Assembly (NCBI RefSeq): GCF_036346855.1
Contig: NZ_CP107841.1
Span: 8,746,001-8,810,000, forward strand
Source of the DNA: Streptomyces europaeiscabiei
GTDB taxonomy: Bacteria > Actinomycetota > Actinomycetes > Streptomycetales > Streptomycetaceae
Direction of reading: 5' to 3'
DNA: 64,000 nucleotides
The translations under genes were made by a program, and so were the position numbers. The notes under the pieces are model-generated. The model ran no database searches. It saw nothing but the letters and a program-made list of their open reading frames with translations, and was not told where the DNA came from. Positions 54,029 through 63,601 of the stretch are shown here, in pieces (the stretch's first letter is position 1; each line of letters starts with the position of its first letter).

Positions 54029-55018
54029 TCACGCCTTCGCGTACACCACCCACACCTGGCCCTCCGCGAAGTTCATCGGCCTGCCGTCCGTCGTCGTGAA
54101 GGTCGTGCCGTCCCCGGGTGTGCTGCGTTCCCAGTTCGTGTCGAAGACCCGGCCGTCCCGCAGGACCTCCGCGCGGCCCGAGCCCACCGTCTCCGTGTAC
54201 GGGGTGTTGTTGCCCAGATAGTCGTGGAACCGGGACTTGCGGATCGTCACGTACTGGACGACCACCGTGGCCGGGGCGACTCGGGTGTCGTCGGTGGTGA
54301 TCGTCGGGGTGCCGTCCATGGAGACCTGCCAGCGGCGGCTGTCGTCGGACCAGGTGAAGGTGAAGCGGGCCGCCGGATAGCGGACGGTGCGTGAGTCCTC
54401 GGGGGTGCCGCCGGCGGGGGCGGGGCCGTAGCGGAAGCCGGTGGTGAGGGCGTCGGCGCCGGGGGGCGGGCCGACCAGATGCGCGGGGCGCAGATACAGG
54501 TTGTGCGGGGCGGGTTTCTCGTCGCCCCGGAAGTACGCGTCGTGGGAGTCCTCGGGGGTCTCCGCGCGCAGGGGCGCCCTGTCGATCAGTGGAAGGAGCT
54601 TTCCCTGCGCGCCGGAGAAGGCCAGGGTCGGCTCGTCGAACTGGCGCAGTAGCTCCAGGTCGGATTCGCGGGCGCTGCGCACCGGCCCGACCGCCTTCGG
54701 CAGCTTCGTCGCGTACACCGCCATCAGCCGGCTGAGGCCGCCCTCGACCTGCTCGGCGTAGACGATGTCCGCTGCGTCGAGGCCGGTCTGCGGGCGGGCG
54801 GCGGAGACGTTGTCGATCTTCACGGCGAGTACGGAGCCGACGGGCGGCGCGCTGGTCCGGCCGTCCCGCCCCCGTCCGTCGTCGCTGTCAGGGCCGGTCA
54901 CGGTGCAGCCCGCCAGAAGGGCGGCCGCGCTCAGGGCGGCGAGCAGGGGTCCCGTCAACGAGCGATGGCGTGCCCGCCATGCCCTCAGTCCCCTGTGTGC
55001 CGTGGTCATCTCATCCAT
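54029..55018 (-). CDS. DUF3048 (YerB-like) lipoprotein
   Basis: A 329-residue exported protein. A hydrophobic signal ends in the lipobox LLAGC near residue 38, followed by a charged linker. The DUF3048 domain shows VKIDNVSAARPQTGLDAADIVYAEQVEGGLSRLMAVY and GPVRSARESDLELL, with a C-terminal part around YVTIRKSRFHDYLGNNTPY. The family is found on the outside of Gram-positive cells and has no settled function. ATG codons three codons apart are both usable. It is convergent with pcaV. Confidence 0.88.
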   Translation of the reverse strand: MDEMTTAHRGLRAWRARHRSLTGPLLAALSAAALLAGCTVTGPDSDDGRGRDGRTSAPPVGSVLAVKIDNVSAARPQTGLDAADIVYAEQVEGGLSRLMAVYATKLPKAVGPVRSARESDLELLRQFDEPTLAFSGAQGKLLPLIDRAPLRAETPEDSHDAYFRGDEKPAPHNLYLRPAHLVGPPPGADALTTGFRYGPAPAGGTPEDSRTVRYPAARFTFTWSDDSRRWQVSMDGTPTITTDDTRVAPATVVVQYVTIRKSRFHDYLGNNTPYTETVGSGRAEVLRDGRVFDTNWERSTPGDGTTFTTTDGRPMNFAEGQVWVVYAKA

Positions 55019-55152
55019 GATGCCTTCGATTGTGCGCTTATAAGTTCATAGATGGCCATACTTGTTGGTTCTCCATGCTTCTCCGTGGTTCGCGGGTGGG
55101 GCGCCGGGTACCCGTGCCGAACCTGTCGGCGAGGGAACGGAGTGTGGGCGCG

Positions 55153-56343
55153 ATGAAGGCTGTGACGTGGCAGGGCAAGCGGGACGTACGCGTGGAGACC
55201 GTGCCCGATCCGGTGATCCAGGAGCCGACGGACGCGGTCATCCGGATCACCTCCACCGGGCTGTGCGGCTCCGACCTGCACCTGTACGAGGTGCTCACCC
55301 CGTTCATGACGCCGGGCGACATCCTCGGCCACGAACCCATGGGAATCGTCGAGCAGGTCGGCGCCGGGGTGCCGGACCTGTCCGCCGGGGACCGGGTCGT
55401 GGTGCCGTTCCAGATCGCCTGCGGCAACTGCTGGATGTGTCTCACCGGGCTCCCCACCCAGTGCGAGACCACCCAGTGCACCGGCGAGGGCATGGGCGCG
55501 GCCCTCTTCGGCTACACCCGGCTGTACGGCTCGGTGCCGGGCGCCCAGGCCGAGTACCTGCGCGTCCCGCAGGCACAGTTCGGGCCGATCAAGGTGCCGG
55601 AAGGGCCGGCCGACGACCGGTTCCTCTACCTCTCCGACGTGCTCCCCACCGCCTGGCAGGCGGTCGAGTACGCGCACGTCCCACCCGGCGGCAGCGTCGC
55701 CGTGCTCGGCCTCGGCCCCATCGGGGACATGGCGTGCCGGGTGGCCATGCAACGCGGCGCCGAGCAGGTGTTCGGGGTCGACCTGGTGCCCGAGCGGTTG
55801 CGCCGGGCGCGCGACAGGGGTGTCGAGACGTTCGACCTCAGGGACTTCGAGAACGAGAAGGACCTGGTCGCCGCCGTCCAGGACCGGACCGCCGGACGCG
55901 GACCCGACTCGGTGATCGACGCCGTCGGCACCGAGGCCCACGGCAGCGCGGCCGCCCGGCTCATCCAGAACGCGGCCGGCCATCTGCCCCGGGCGGTCAG
56001 CTCGCGCTTCGCCGAGCACCTCGGCGTGGACCGGCTGGCCGCCCTCTACACGGCCATCGACCTCGTACGGCGCGGCGGCACGATCTCCCTCTCCGGCGTC
56101 TACGGCGGCAAGGTCGACCCGCTGCCGCTGCTCACCCTGTTCGACAAGCAGATCCGGCTGCGCATGGGCCAGGCCAACGTCCGCACCTGGACCGACGACA
56201 TCCTGCCGCTCCTCACGGACGACGACCCCCTGGGCGTCGACGCCTTCGCCACCCACCGGGTGCCGCTCACCGATGCCCCGCACGCGTACGAGATGTTCCA
56301 GCGCAAGGAGGACGGGGCGATCAAGGTCGTGATGGAGCCCTGA
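55153..56343 (+). CDS. Zinc-dependent alcohol dehydrogenase (formaldehyde-dehydrogenase-like)
   Basis: A 396-residue medium-chain dehydrogenase. Catalytic zinc ligands are in TGLCGSDLH and LGHEPMG. The structural zinc lobe has CGNCWMCLTGLPTQC, four cysteines. The NAD loop is VLGLGPIGDMACR. The long C-terminal half with RTAGRGPDSVIDAVG matches the glutathione-independent formaldehyde dehydrogenase-like branch. Formaldehyde made by the vanillate demethylase could be a substrate, but the genes are far apart. The ATG has GGAG upstream; it is divergent from the DUF3048 gene. Confidence 0.9.
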   Translation: MKAVTWQGKRDVRVETVPDPVIQEPTDAVIRITSTGLCGSDLHLYEVLTPFMTPGDILGHEPMGIVEQVGAGVPDLSAGDRVVVPFQIACGNCWMCLTGLPTQCETTQCTGEGMGAALFGYTRLYGSVPGAQAEYLRVPQAQFGPIKVPEGPADDRFLYLSDVLPTAWQAVEYAHVPPGGSVAVLGLGPIGDMACRVAMQRGAEQVFGVDLVPERLRRARDRGVETFDLRDFENEKDLVAAVQDRTAGRGPDSVIDAVGTEAHGSAAARLIQNAAGHLPRAVSSRFAEHLGVDRLAALYTAIDLVRRGGTISLSGVYGGKVDPLPLLTLFDKQIRLRMGQANVRTWTDDILPLLTDDDPLGVDAFATHRVPLTDAPHAYEMFQRKEDGAIKVVMEP

Positions 56344-56383
56344 CCGGCGCGGGTCGGCGTGGGGGCCCGTCCGGCTGTCGGCT

Positions 56384-56428
56384 GTCGCGGGCCGGCGTCG
56401 GGCCGGCCGCCCCACCGTCGCGGGCCGG
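56384..56428. repeat. Short direct repeat GTCGCGGGCCGG
   Basis: The 12 bases occur at 56384-56395 and 56417-56428, inside a G/C-rich stretch of GGCCGG and CCGGCC steps between convergent genes. It may form a folded RNA end; no other role is visible. Confidence 0.4.
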
Positions 56429-56521
56429 TGCATAGGCCGGTGGTCCGGCCGTCGCGGTCGGATTCCGGGACCGGCCGTCACCGTCCACCGTGGGGCCCGC
56501 CGATCCACGCCAGGGCGTGGT

Positions 56522-57595
56522 TCACCGGTTGTCGGGCCCGAGGATCTCCGCCAGGTCGTAGGTCACCGGCTCCTCCAGCTGTGCGTAGGTGCAGCTCTCC
56601 GCCGTGCGGTCCGGGCGCCAGCGGCGGAAGCGAGCCGTGTGGCGGAAGCGGACACCGTTCTCCATGTGGTCGTACGCGACCTCGGCGACCTGCTCGGGCC
56701 GCAGCGGCACCCAGGAGAAGTCCTTCTTCGCCGACCACCGGCTCGGCGCGCCCGGCAGCCGTGCCGTCTCGTGCGCCGCCTCGTCGGACCAGGCCGCCCA
56801 GGGGTGCTCCCCGACGTCCTCCAACCGCAGCGGCTCCAGCTCCTCCACCAGTTCCGCGCGCCGCTTCATGGGGAAGGCCGCGCACACGCCGATGTGCTGG
56901 AGCGTGCCGCCGCCGTCGTACAGCCCCAGCAGCAGGGAGCCGACCACCGGCCCGCTCTTGTGGAAGCGGTAGCCGGCGACCACCACGTCCGCCGTCCGCT
57001 CATGCTTGATCTTGAACATGGCCCGCTCGTCCTGCCGGTAGAGCAGACTGCGCGGCTTGGCGATCACCCCGTCCAGACCCGCCCCCTCGTACTGCTCGAA
57101 CCACTGCTCGGCCAGCTCGCGATCCGTGGTCGCCGGGGCGACATGGACCGGAGCCGTCACCCCGGACAGGGCCAGCTCCAGGAGCGCGCGCCGGTCGGTG
57201 AGCGGGACGTCGAGCAGCGACTCGTCGTTCAGGGCGAGCAGGTCGAAGGCGACGAAGGAGGCCGGGGTCGTCTCCGCCAGCATCCGGACGCGGGAGTCGG
57301 CGGGGTGGATACGCTCGGTCAGGGCGTCGAAGTCCAGCCGCCCGTCCCGGACGATCACGACCTCGCCGTCCATCACACAGCGCTCCGGCAGCCGCTCCCG
57401 CAGGGCCTCCGCCAGCTCGGGAAAATACCTGGTCAGCGTCTTCCCCGTCCGGCTGCCGATCTCCACCTCGGGCCCGTCGCGGAACACGATCGCCCGGAAA
57501 CCGTCCCACTTCGCCTCGTAGTGCATGTCCGGCGGGATCTTCGCCACGGACTTGGCGAGCATCGGTTTCACGGGCGGCATCACCGGAAGATCCAT
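56522..57595 (-). CDS. ATP-dependent DNA ligase (LigC-like)
   Basis: A 357-residue ATP-type DNA ligase. The adenylated lysine is K29 in motif I, EAKWDGFR. Later motifs are CVMDGEVVI, ASFVAFDLLALN, LDGVIAKP and FKIKH, followed by an OB-fold domain. It seals nicks, and in actinobacteria such ligases assist non-homologous end joining and base-excision repair alongside the NAD ligase. It is divergent from a LigD-type polymerase gene with 74 bp between the starts. Confidence 0.93.
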   Translation of the reverse strand: MDLPVMPPVKPMLAKSVAKIPPDMHYEAKWDGFRAIVFRDGPEVEIGSRTGKTLTRYFPELAEALRERLPERCVMDGEVVIVRDGRLDFDALTERIHPADSRVRMLAETTPASFVAFDLLALNDESLLDVPLTDRRALLELALSGVTAPVHVAPATTDRELAEQWFEQYEGAGLDGVIAKPRSLLYRQDERAMFKIKHERTADVVVAGYRFHKSGPVVGSLLLGLYDGGGTLQHIGVCAAFPMKRRAELVEELEPLRLEDVGEHPWAAWSDEAAHETARLPGAPSRWSAKKDFSWVPLRPEQVAEVAYDHMENGVRFRHTARFRRWRPDRTAESCTYAQLEEPVTYDLAEILGPDNR

Positions 57596-57669
57596 GCCTC
57601 AGATTCTCCGACCGCGCGATGGAATTCGCCCGGTATGCGGCATCTGGTCGTTCCCCCTACGGTGGCCGC

Positions 57670-58680
57670 ATGGGTGAAGCGGTGGAGCTGGAGGCGGCGG
57701 GGCGGACGGTACGGCTGTCCAGCCCGGGAAAGATCTTCTTCCCGGAGCGCGGCTTCACCAAGCTGGACCTCGCCCGGTACTACATCGCCGTGGGCCCGGG
57801 CATCCTGCGGGCCCTGCGCGACCGGCCCACCACCCTGGAGCGCTACCCCGAGGGGGTGACGGGCGAGAACTTCTTCCAGAAGCGGGCCCCCAAGAACATG
57901 CCCGACTGGATCCCCACCGCCCACATCACCTTCCCCAGCGGCCGCAGCGCCGACGAGATGTGCCCCACCGAGGTCGCCGCCGTCGTGTGGGCCGCCCAGT
58001 TCGGCACGCTCACCTTCCACCCGTGGCCGGTCCGCCGCGACGACGTCGACCGTCCCGACGAACTCCGCATCGACCTCGACCCCCAGCCCGGCACGGACTA
58101 CGCCGACGCGGTGCGCGCCGCGCACGAGCTGCGCGAGGTCCTGCACGAGTACGGGGGGCTGCGCGGCTGGCCGAAGACCTCCGGCGGCCGTGGCCTGCAC
58201 GTCTTCGCGCCGATCCGGCCCGACTGGACCTTCACCCAGGTACGCCGGGCCGCCATCGCCGTCGCCCGCGAACTGGAGCGCCGGATGCCGGAACAGGTGA
58301 CCACTGCCTGGTGGAAGGAGGAACGCGGGGAGAAGATCTTCGTCGACTACAACCAGACCGCCCGCGACCGCACCATCGCCTCCGCCTACTCCGTACGGCC
58401 CCGCCCGCACGCACCCGTCTCCGCGCCCCTCACCTGGGACGAGGTGGGCGTCGCCGTCCCACGCGACTTCGACCTGGCGAGCATGCCGCGGCGCTTCGCC
58501 GAGGTCGGTGACGTGCACGCCGACATGGACGACCACGCGTTCTCCCTGGAGGCGCTGCTGGAACTGGCCTCGCGGGACGAACACGACCACGGGCTCGGGG
58601 ACCTGCCGTATCCGCCGGAGTATCCGAAGATGCCGGGGGAGCCGAAGAGGGTGCAGCCGAGCAGGGCGAAGAAGACGTGA
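57670..58680 (+). CDS. LigD-type DNA polymerase/primase domain protein
   Basis: A 336-residue stand-alone polymerase domain of the archaeo-eukaryotic primase superfamily used in bacterial end joining. The catalytic aspartates are in RIDLDPQPG; SGGRGLHVFAPI and KEERGEKIFVDYNQTARDRTIASAYSVR are family blocks, and the N-terminal 5'-phosphate-binding part is present. It fills gaps with ribo- or deoxynucleotides at broken ends. With the divergent ligase it is a split version of LigD. No Ku gene lies in the window. Confidence 0.93.
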   Translation: MGEAVELEAAGRTVRLSSPGKIFFPERGFTKLDLARYYIAVGPGILRALRDRPTTLERYPEGVTGENFFQKRAPKNMPDWIPTAHITFPSGRSADEMCPTEVAAVVWAAQFGTLTFHPWPVRRDDVDRPDELRIDLDPQPGTDYADAVRAAHELREVLHEYGGLRGWPKTSGGRGLHVFAPIRPDWTFTQVRRAAIAVARELERRMPEQVTTAWWKEERGEKIFVDYNQTARDRTIASAYSVRPRPHAPVSAPLTWDEVGVAVPRDFDLASMPRRFAEVGDVHADMDDHAFSLEALLELASRDEHDHGLGDLPYPPEYPKMPGEPKRVQPSRAKKT

Positions 58681-58716
58681 CGGTGACCCGCGTCCCTCGC
58701 GGGGCGCGGGTCACCG
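58681..58716. terminator. Perfect 12-base stem between convergent genes
   Basis: CGGTGACCCGCG (58681-58692) pairs exactly with CGCGGGTCACCG (58705-58716) around a 12-base loop, directly after the polymerase stop codon and just before the end of the DUF1080 gene. Confidence 0.75.
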
Positions 58717-58723
58717 TGGTTCC

Positions 58724-60931
58724 CTACAGTTCCTTGATCCGGATGTCCCGGTAGGAGACGACATCCGTCGTGCCGTGCACCTGGAGGCCGAGGTGGCCGG
58801 AGGCGAACCGGCGCCCGTCCGTGCCCGGGTCGTCCGAGCGGGGCGGGGTGAAGTCCTGCCCGCCGGTGTTGTCGAACTCGTTGATCAGGACGCCGTTGCG
58901 GTAGACCGAGTAGTGCTGGTCGACCACACGGATCTCGTAGTCGTTCCAGGTGCCCTTCTGGGTGACGCCCGCACCGGCGAGCCCCACCCGGTCGAAGCCG
59001 TAGACCGACCCCGTCTTGTACATGTCGCCGTCGGGCCGGTCGAGGACCTGCACCTCATGGCCGTACTTGATGGCCACCCACTCCGGCCGCGACTCCTCCG
59101 GGTGGTCGTGGACCCCGGGGAAGCGCACGAACACACCGGAGTTGGCGTTCGACGTGCCGGGCGCGTCGTCACGCCACTGCAGGCGCAGCGAGAAGTCACC
59201 GTACTTCCGCTCGGGGAACCACAGCATGCCGAGCCCGGCCCTCGTCGTACCGGAGGTGATCGAGCCGTCGGGGTTCAGCGCGAACGAACCGCCCCCCACC
59301 TGCTGCCACTTGGCGAACGATTCCTGCGTGCCGTCGAGGATCGTGCGGTACCCCTCCGTCTGGCCGGGCCTGCCGATGCCCGACTCCGCCGCCGCCTCCT
59401 TGACGGCCGTGTACTCGCGCCGGTCGACGACTCCTTCCCTGAACAGCCTGTCGAGGACGGTGTCCACGTGCTTCAGGAACAGCGCGTGGGACGTCCACTC
59501 CTTCTCGTCCTCGATCAGCTCGTTGACGCGGCAACGGTTGTTGGTGACCCGGTTCGGCACCCCCGAGTCGACCGTGCCGACGAAGACCGTCAACCGCTCG
59601 TCGTACTCGGCGCAGTTGGGCGCGGGGACGCCGCCGCCCGACACGACCGTGAAGCTGACGGAACGGGCCGTGGCCGTGTTCCCCGCCCTGTCGCTCGCCC
59701 GGTACGCCACCGTGTGCGTGCCCGCGCGGTCGACCAGCACCGGTGCGGTGTAGGCGAGATAGGGGCCGCCGTCCAGTGAGTACTCGATCGTGGCGACACC
59801 CGAGCCGCCGTGGTCGGTGGCGCCGACGGTGACCTCGGCCCTCCTGAGATAGGCGCCGGCGGAGTTCCGGTCGCCCTCGACGGTCACGCCCGTCACCGGT
59901 GGTGTGGTGTCGGCGGCGGGCGGGGCGACGACCGTGAACCCGACGTTCTTCTCGGCCGCGACGTTCCCCGCCCTGTCCGTGGCCCGGTACCGCACCTTGT
60001 GCGTGCCGACCTCGTGCACCATCACGGGCGCGGTGTAGGGCTGCCAGGCCCCCGATTCGCCGAGCGCGTACTCGATGGTGTTGACCCCCGACCCGGTGTC
60101 CGAGGCGGAGACGGTGACCGTCGCCATGGACACGTAGTGACCCTGCGGGTTCTTCTCACCGGTCACCGTCGCCGAGGTCTCCGGCGCGGTCGTGTCGTCC
60201 GTCGGCGGCGCGACGACGGTGAACATGACGCTCTTCTCGGCCGCCGTGTTGCCCGCCTTGTCGACCGCCCGGTAGCGGATCCTGTGCGTGCCGACCTGGT
60301 CGACCACCACGGGTGTGGTGTACGGCAGCCAGGCGCCGGTGTCGCCGATCGCGTACTCGACCCGCTCGACCCCCGAGCCGCCGGGGTCGGTCGCGCTCAC
60401 CGCCACCGACGCCGAACCGACGTACGCGCCCTGGGCGTTCTGCGTACCGCTGACCTGGGCCGCCGTCTGAGGAGCGGTGGTGTCCTCACCGGTGCCCTCG
60501 GTCACCACGAGGATGCCCTGCATCTGTCCGTGCCCGGGGATGGTGCAGTAGTAGCGATAGCGGCCCGGGGCGAGCGTGACCTCGGCGCTGTGGCGGCCGC
60601 CCTGGTCGTCGCCGGGGTTGGCCAGGATGTTGAGCGGGACGTCGTTGTTGTACTCCGGGTCGGAGACGTCGAACGTCAACGTGTGCGGCATCCCCATGGT
60701 GTTGCCGGTCGCCCTGCTGTTCTCGAAGACGATGGTGGTCGGGCCCGCCACGGCGGTCCGCGGGGCGGACAGGTACTTGGTGATGTCGTCACCGGCGGTC
60801 CAGGTGAGCGTCTGGGCGGCCGCGGCCCGGTCCCGCGCCTCCTCGGTACGGCCGGACGCGGACGTCGACGTGAGCCCGAGCACCAACAGCAGGGCCGCCA
60901 ACAATGTCGCCCACAGGCGTCCTTCGCGCAT
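58724..60931 (-). CDS. Exported cupredoxin - OmpL47 repeat - DUF1080 protein
   Basis: A 735-residue secreted protein. A signal peptide (LWATLLAALLLVLGLTSTSASG) is followed by a cupredoxin domain to about 150 whose type-1 copper ligands are visible: His in MPHTLTFD and Cys, His, Met in YCTIPGHGQMQG. Three tandem repeats of about 95 residues follow (each with DTT/APxT, GSGV, YRA.DxAGN), of the OmpL47 type, then a DUF1080 (GH16-like) domain at the C-terminus. The ATG at 60931 is used; a GTG one codon earlier overlaps the upstream stop. Confidence 0.87.
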   Translation of the reverse strand: MREGRLWATLLAALLLVLGLTSTSASGRTEEARDRAAAAQTLTWTAGDDITKYLSAPRTAVAGPTTIVFENSRATGNTMGMPHTLTFDVSDPEYNNDVPLNILANPGDDQGGRHSAEVTLAPGRYRYYCTIPGHGQMQGILVVTEGTGEDTTAPQTAAQVSGTQNAQGAYVGSASVAVSATDPGGSGVERVEYAIGDTGAWLPYTTPVVVDQVGTHRIRYRAVDKAGNTAAEKSVMFTVVAPPTDDTTAPETSATVTGEKNPQGHYVSMATVTVSASDTGSGVNTIEYALGESGAWQPYTAPVMVHEVGTHKVRYRATDRAGNVAAEKNVGFTVVAPPAADTTPPVTGVTVEGDRNSAGAYLRRAEVTVGATDHGGSGVATIEYSLDGGPYLAYTAPVLVDRAGTHTVAYRASDRAGNTATARSVSFTVVSGGGVPAPNCAEYDERLTVFVGTVDSGVPNRVTNNRCRVNELIEDEKEWTSHALFLKHVDTVLDRLFREGVVDRREYTAVKEAAAESGIGRPGQTEGYRTILDGTQESFAKWQQVGGGSFALNPDGSITSGTTRAGLGMLWFPERKYGDFSLRLQWRDDAPGTSNANSGVFVRFPGVHDHPEESRPEWVAIKYGHEVQVLDRPDGDMYKTGSVYGFDRVGLAGAGVTQKGTWNDYEIRVVDQHYSVYRNGVLINEFDNTGGQDFTPPRSDDPGTDGRRFASGHLGLQVHGTTDVVSYRDIRIKEL

Positions 60932-63411
60932 CACTCCGCCTTCCCGGCCAGCTCGTCGGCCGCCGGCGTCGGACCGCCGCCCGTGTAGGTGACGCGCCAC
61001 AACGCCGACTTGGCGTCCGAGGTGAAGAAGCCGCGCCCGTAGTCCAGGACGTACAGCGCGCCGTCCGGCCCGAACTTCCAGTCCATGAGGTTCCTGATGC
61101 CGTCGGTCCCGACGGGCACGATCTTCTTCAGCGACTCCGCGTGGATCGGGAGTCCGCCGCTGCCCTGGTTCTTCGGATCGGTGAGCACGGCGTGGCGCGG
61201 CTGGTCGGCGTCGTAGAAGTCGCCGACGAACCACTTTCCGTCCCAATAGGCGGGCCAGCGACCGGAGCCGGCATCGGAAGCGGAGTATCGGTAGACCGGC
61301 CCGTTCATGGTGGCCTGGCCGCCGCCCTTCAGCCACGGCAGCAGGTACGTGGCCTCCTCGTTCTTGTACGAGGGGATGCCGTTCGCGTCGCGCGGGAAGT
61401 CGGGGGCGCCGCCCTGCGGCGAGTACCAGATGTTGCTGCCGGTCACCGGGGGCAGGTTGACGAGCCCGTCGTTGTTCGGGGACTCGTTCTTCGGGTGGTC
61501 GCAGTCGTACCAGCCGAGCGGCTTCGAGGGGTCCGGCAGATTGCGGTCCCGGTAGGGCTGCCTGTTGCCCATGCAGTACGGCCAGCCCCGGTTGCCCGCC
61601 TCGGTGATGGCGGCGAACGTGTCGTACTTCGCCGGACCCCATGTCGTCGACGGTGCGCTCGCGTCCGGGCCGACCCAGCCGGAGTAGAGGACGTCCGTCT
61701 GCCTGTCGACGAAGATCCGCGCGGGGTTCCTGACGCCCATCACATAGATCTCACCACGGGTCTTGCCGCCGCCCTCGGCGGTCTCCCTGCCGGTGAAGAG
61801 GTTGCCCGCGGGCAGCGTGTAGGTGCCGTCGGGCTCCGGGTGGACGCGGAGGATCTTGCCGTTGAGGTTGTTGGTGTTGCCGGCGGTGCGGCGCGCGTCG
61901 GCGAACGAGACACCCTTGTAGTTCGGCTCGGGGTTGTTGCCCGAGTAACCACCGCTGAAGCCGCTTGAGTTGTTGTCGCCGGTCGCGATGTACAGGTTGC
62001 CCTTGGAGTCCCAGGTCATCCCGCCGCCCGCGTGGCAGCAACTGTGGATCTGGACCGGCCACTTGAGCAGCACCTTCTCGCTGCCCAGGTCCAGCTTGTT
62101 CGTCGCGGGATCGAGAGTGAAGCGGGAGACCCGGCGCTCGGCCATCCGGGTGTCACGGTCGATCTGCGAGTGCGGTGTGTAGTGCAGGTACACCCAGCCG
62201 TTCTGCTGGAAACCCGGATCCAGCTCGATCCCCAGCAGGCCCTCTTCGACCTTGATCAGCTCGTCGCCGCCGCCCTTGTTGCCGAAGACCGTGAGCGCGC
62301 CCGCGAGGGTGACCTGCTTCGTCCTCGGGTCGTAGACGTGGACCTCGCCCTTGCCCTTGCCGATGTCCGGATTGTTCCAGTCGGTGACCACGGGCCGGGA
62401 CGAGTCGGCGCCGCCCCGGCCGATGTAGAGAACCCGCCCGTCGGGCGCGGTGACCAGGCCGTGCGGCTCGCCGATCTGGTCGTTCTGCCCTGGCTGGTTG
62501 GGCCGGGTCAGCCGCTCCGCCTTGTAGTTGGCGTCGATCGTCGCCTTGCAGTCGGCCCGCGCCAGACGGGACGTCCACAACAGGGCGCCGCGCAGATGCG
62601 TACGGAAGTCGGTCTCGTCGTACGCCGAGACGGTCCCGCCCATGCCCGTGTAGAAGGAACGGCCGCCGTCGTAGTCACGGCACCAACTCACCGGGTGGTC
62701 CCAGCCGTTGGCGCTCGCACCCGGCTGGTAGGTCGACTCGCGCACCCGGGCCACGGTGTGCACGGTGCCGGACGGGTTCTTCGTCCAGTTGAGCCACCTG
62801 TCGGGCCGCTTCCATTGCGCGGGCAGGCTCTTGGTGGCCGGATGCTGCCGGTCACCGACCTCGACGGTCGCCCGTTGCACGGTCGTCGGGCCGGACGCGG
62901 CCGGGCGGGCACCGATCAGGCCCGTGAACCAGTCCGAGTACGGCTCGGCGCGGGCCGCGTCGTGGACGCCGACGAAACCGCCGCCCGCCTCCATATAGGT
63001 CTCCAGTCCCGCCTCCTGCTCGGGATCCAGGACGTCACCACCACCGGTGAGGAAGACGACGGCGTTGAAGCCGCTCAGCCGGGTCCCGTCGGTGAAGACG
63101 GAGGCGTCGTCGGTGGCGACGACCCCGAACCGTTCGGACGCCGGCCCGGACAGCCCGATCCTCTCGATCGCCTCGATCCCGGCGTTCACGACGGGCGACT
63201 CGTCCCCGGCCGCCGCGGAGCCGTGGAAGATCAGCACCCGGGGGCCGGAACCACCCGGCGGAGACTTGATCGACATCGTTGTCAGCGGCGGCTCCGGCGC
63301 CGGGCCCGCATGGGCCGCGGGGCCCGACAGAAGCCCCGCGGTGACGACCGAGGCGGTCAGCGTGGCCGCCCAGGCCCGTCTCCTCGCGTCGCTCAACCCT
63401 CGTAAGTACAT
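60931..63411 (-). CDS. Exported ThuA - PQQ-type sugar dehydrogenase fusion
   Basis: An 826-residue secreted protein. After a signal (ATLTASVVTAGLLSGPAAHA) comes a ThuA-like domain to about 300 (VLIFHGSAAAG, FLTGGGDVLD, GGGFVGVHDAA). A beta-propeller of the glucose/sorbosone dehydrogenase type follows (EPHGLVTAPDGRVLYIGRGG, EEGLLGIELDPGF, HSCCHAGGGMTWD). It probably oxidises sugars outside the cell. A strong GAGGAGG precedes the ATG. Its stop overlaps the start of the downstream cupredoxin gene, so the two are coupled. Confidence 0.88.
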   Translation of the reverse strand: MYLRGLSDARRRAWAATLTASVVTAGLLSGPAAHAGPAPEPPLTTMSIKSPPGGSGPRVLIFHGSAAAGDESPVVNAGIEAIERIGLSGPASERFGVVATDDASVFTDGTRLSGFNAVVFLTGGGDVLDPEQEAGLETYMEAGGGFVGVHDAARAEPYSDWFTGLIGARPAASGPTTVQRATVEVGDRQHPATKSLPAQWKRPDRWLNWTKNPSGTVHTVARVRESTYQPGASANGWDHPVSWCRDYDGGRSFYTGMGGTVSAYDETDFRTHLRGALLWTSRLARADCKATIDANYKAERLTRPNQPGQNDQIGEPHGLVTAPDGRVLYIGRGGADSSRPVVTDWNNPDIGKGKGEVHVYDPRTKQVTLAGALTVFGNKGGGDELIKVEEGLLGIELDPGFQQNGWVYLHYTPHSQIDRDTRMAERRVSRFTLDPATNKLDLGSEKVLLKWPVQIHSCCHAGGGMTWDSKGNLYIATGDNNSSGFSGGYSGNNPEPNYKGVSFADARRTAGNTNNLNGKILRVHPEPDGTYTLPAGNLFTGRETAEGGGKTRGEIYVMGVRNPARIFVDRQTDVLYSGWVGPDASAPSTTWGPAKYDTFAAITEAGNRGWPYCMGNRQPYRDRNLPDPSKPLGWYDCDHPKNESPNNDGLVNLPPVTGSNIWYSPQGGAPDFPRDANGIPSYKNEEATYLLPWLKGGGQATMNGPVYRYSASDAGSGRWPAYWDGKWFVGDFYDADQPRHAVLTDPKNQGSGGLPIHAESLKKIVPVGTDGIRNLMDWKFGPDGALYVLDYGRGFFTSDAKSALWRVTYTGGGPTPAADELAGKAE

Positions 63412-63601
63412 GGGCACCTCCTCGGTCACAGCAACAGCGCCAAGGAAGCTAGCCCCCATTTGCACGGCTCGCCAAGACCTATGACCGGAATGGTGCGAAC
63501 TTTGTCCTGGGTGTGGAGAAACAGCCGGGCTGTCGCTACCGTCTCACCGGCTGATCACAGGTGCGTCTCCACAAGATCCGTATCAGGGTAGGGAGTTCCG
63601 C

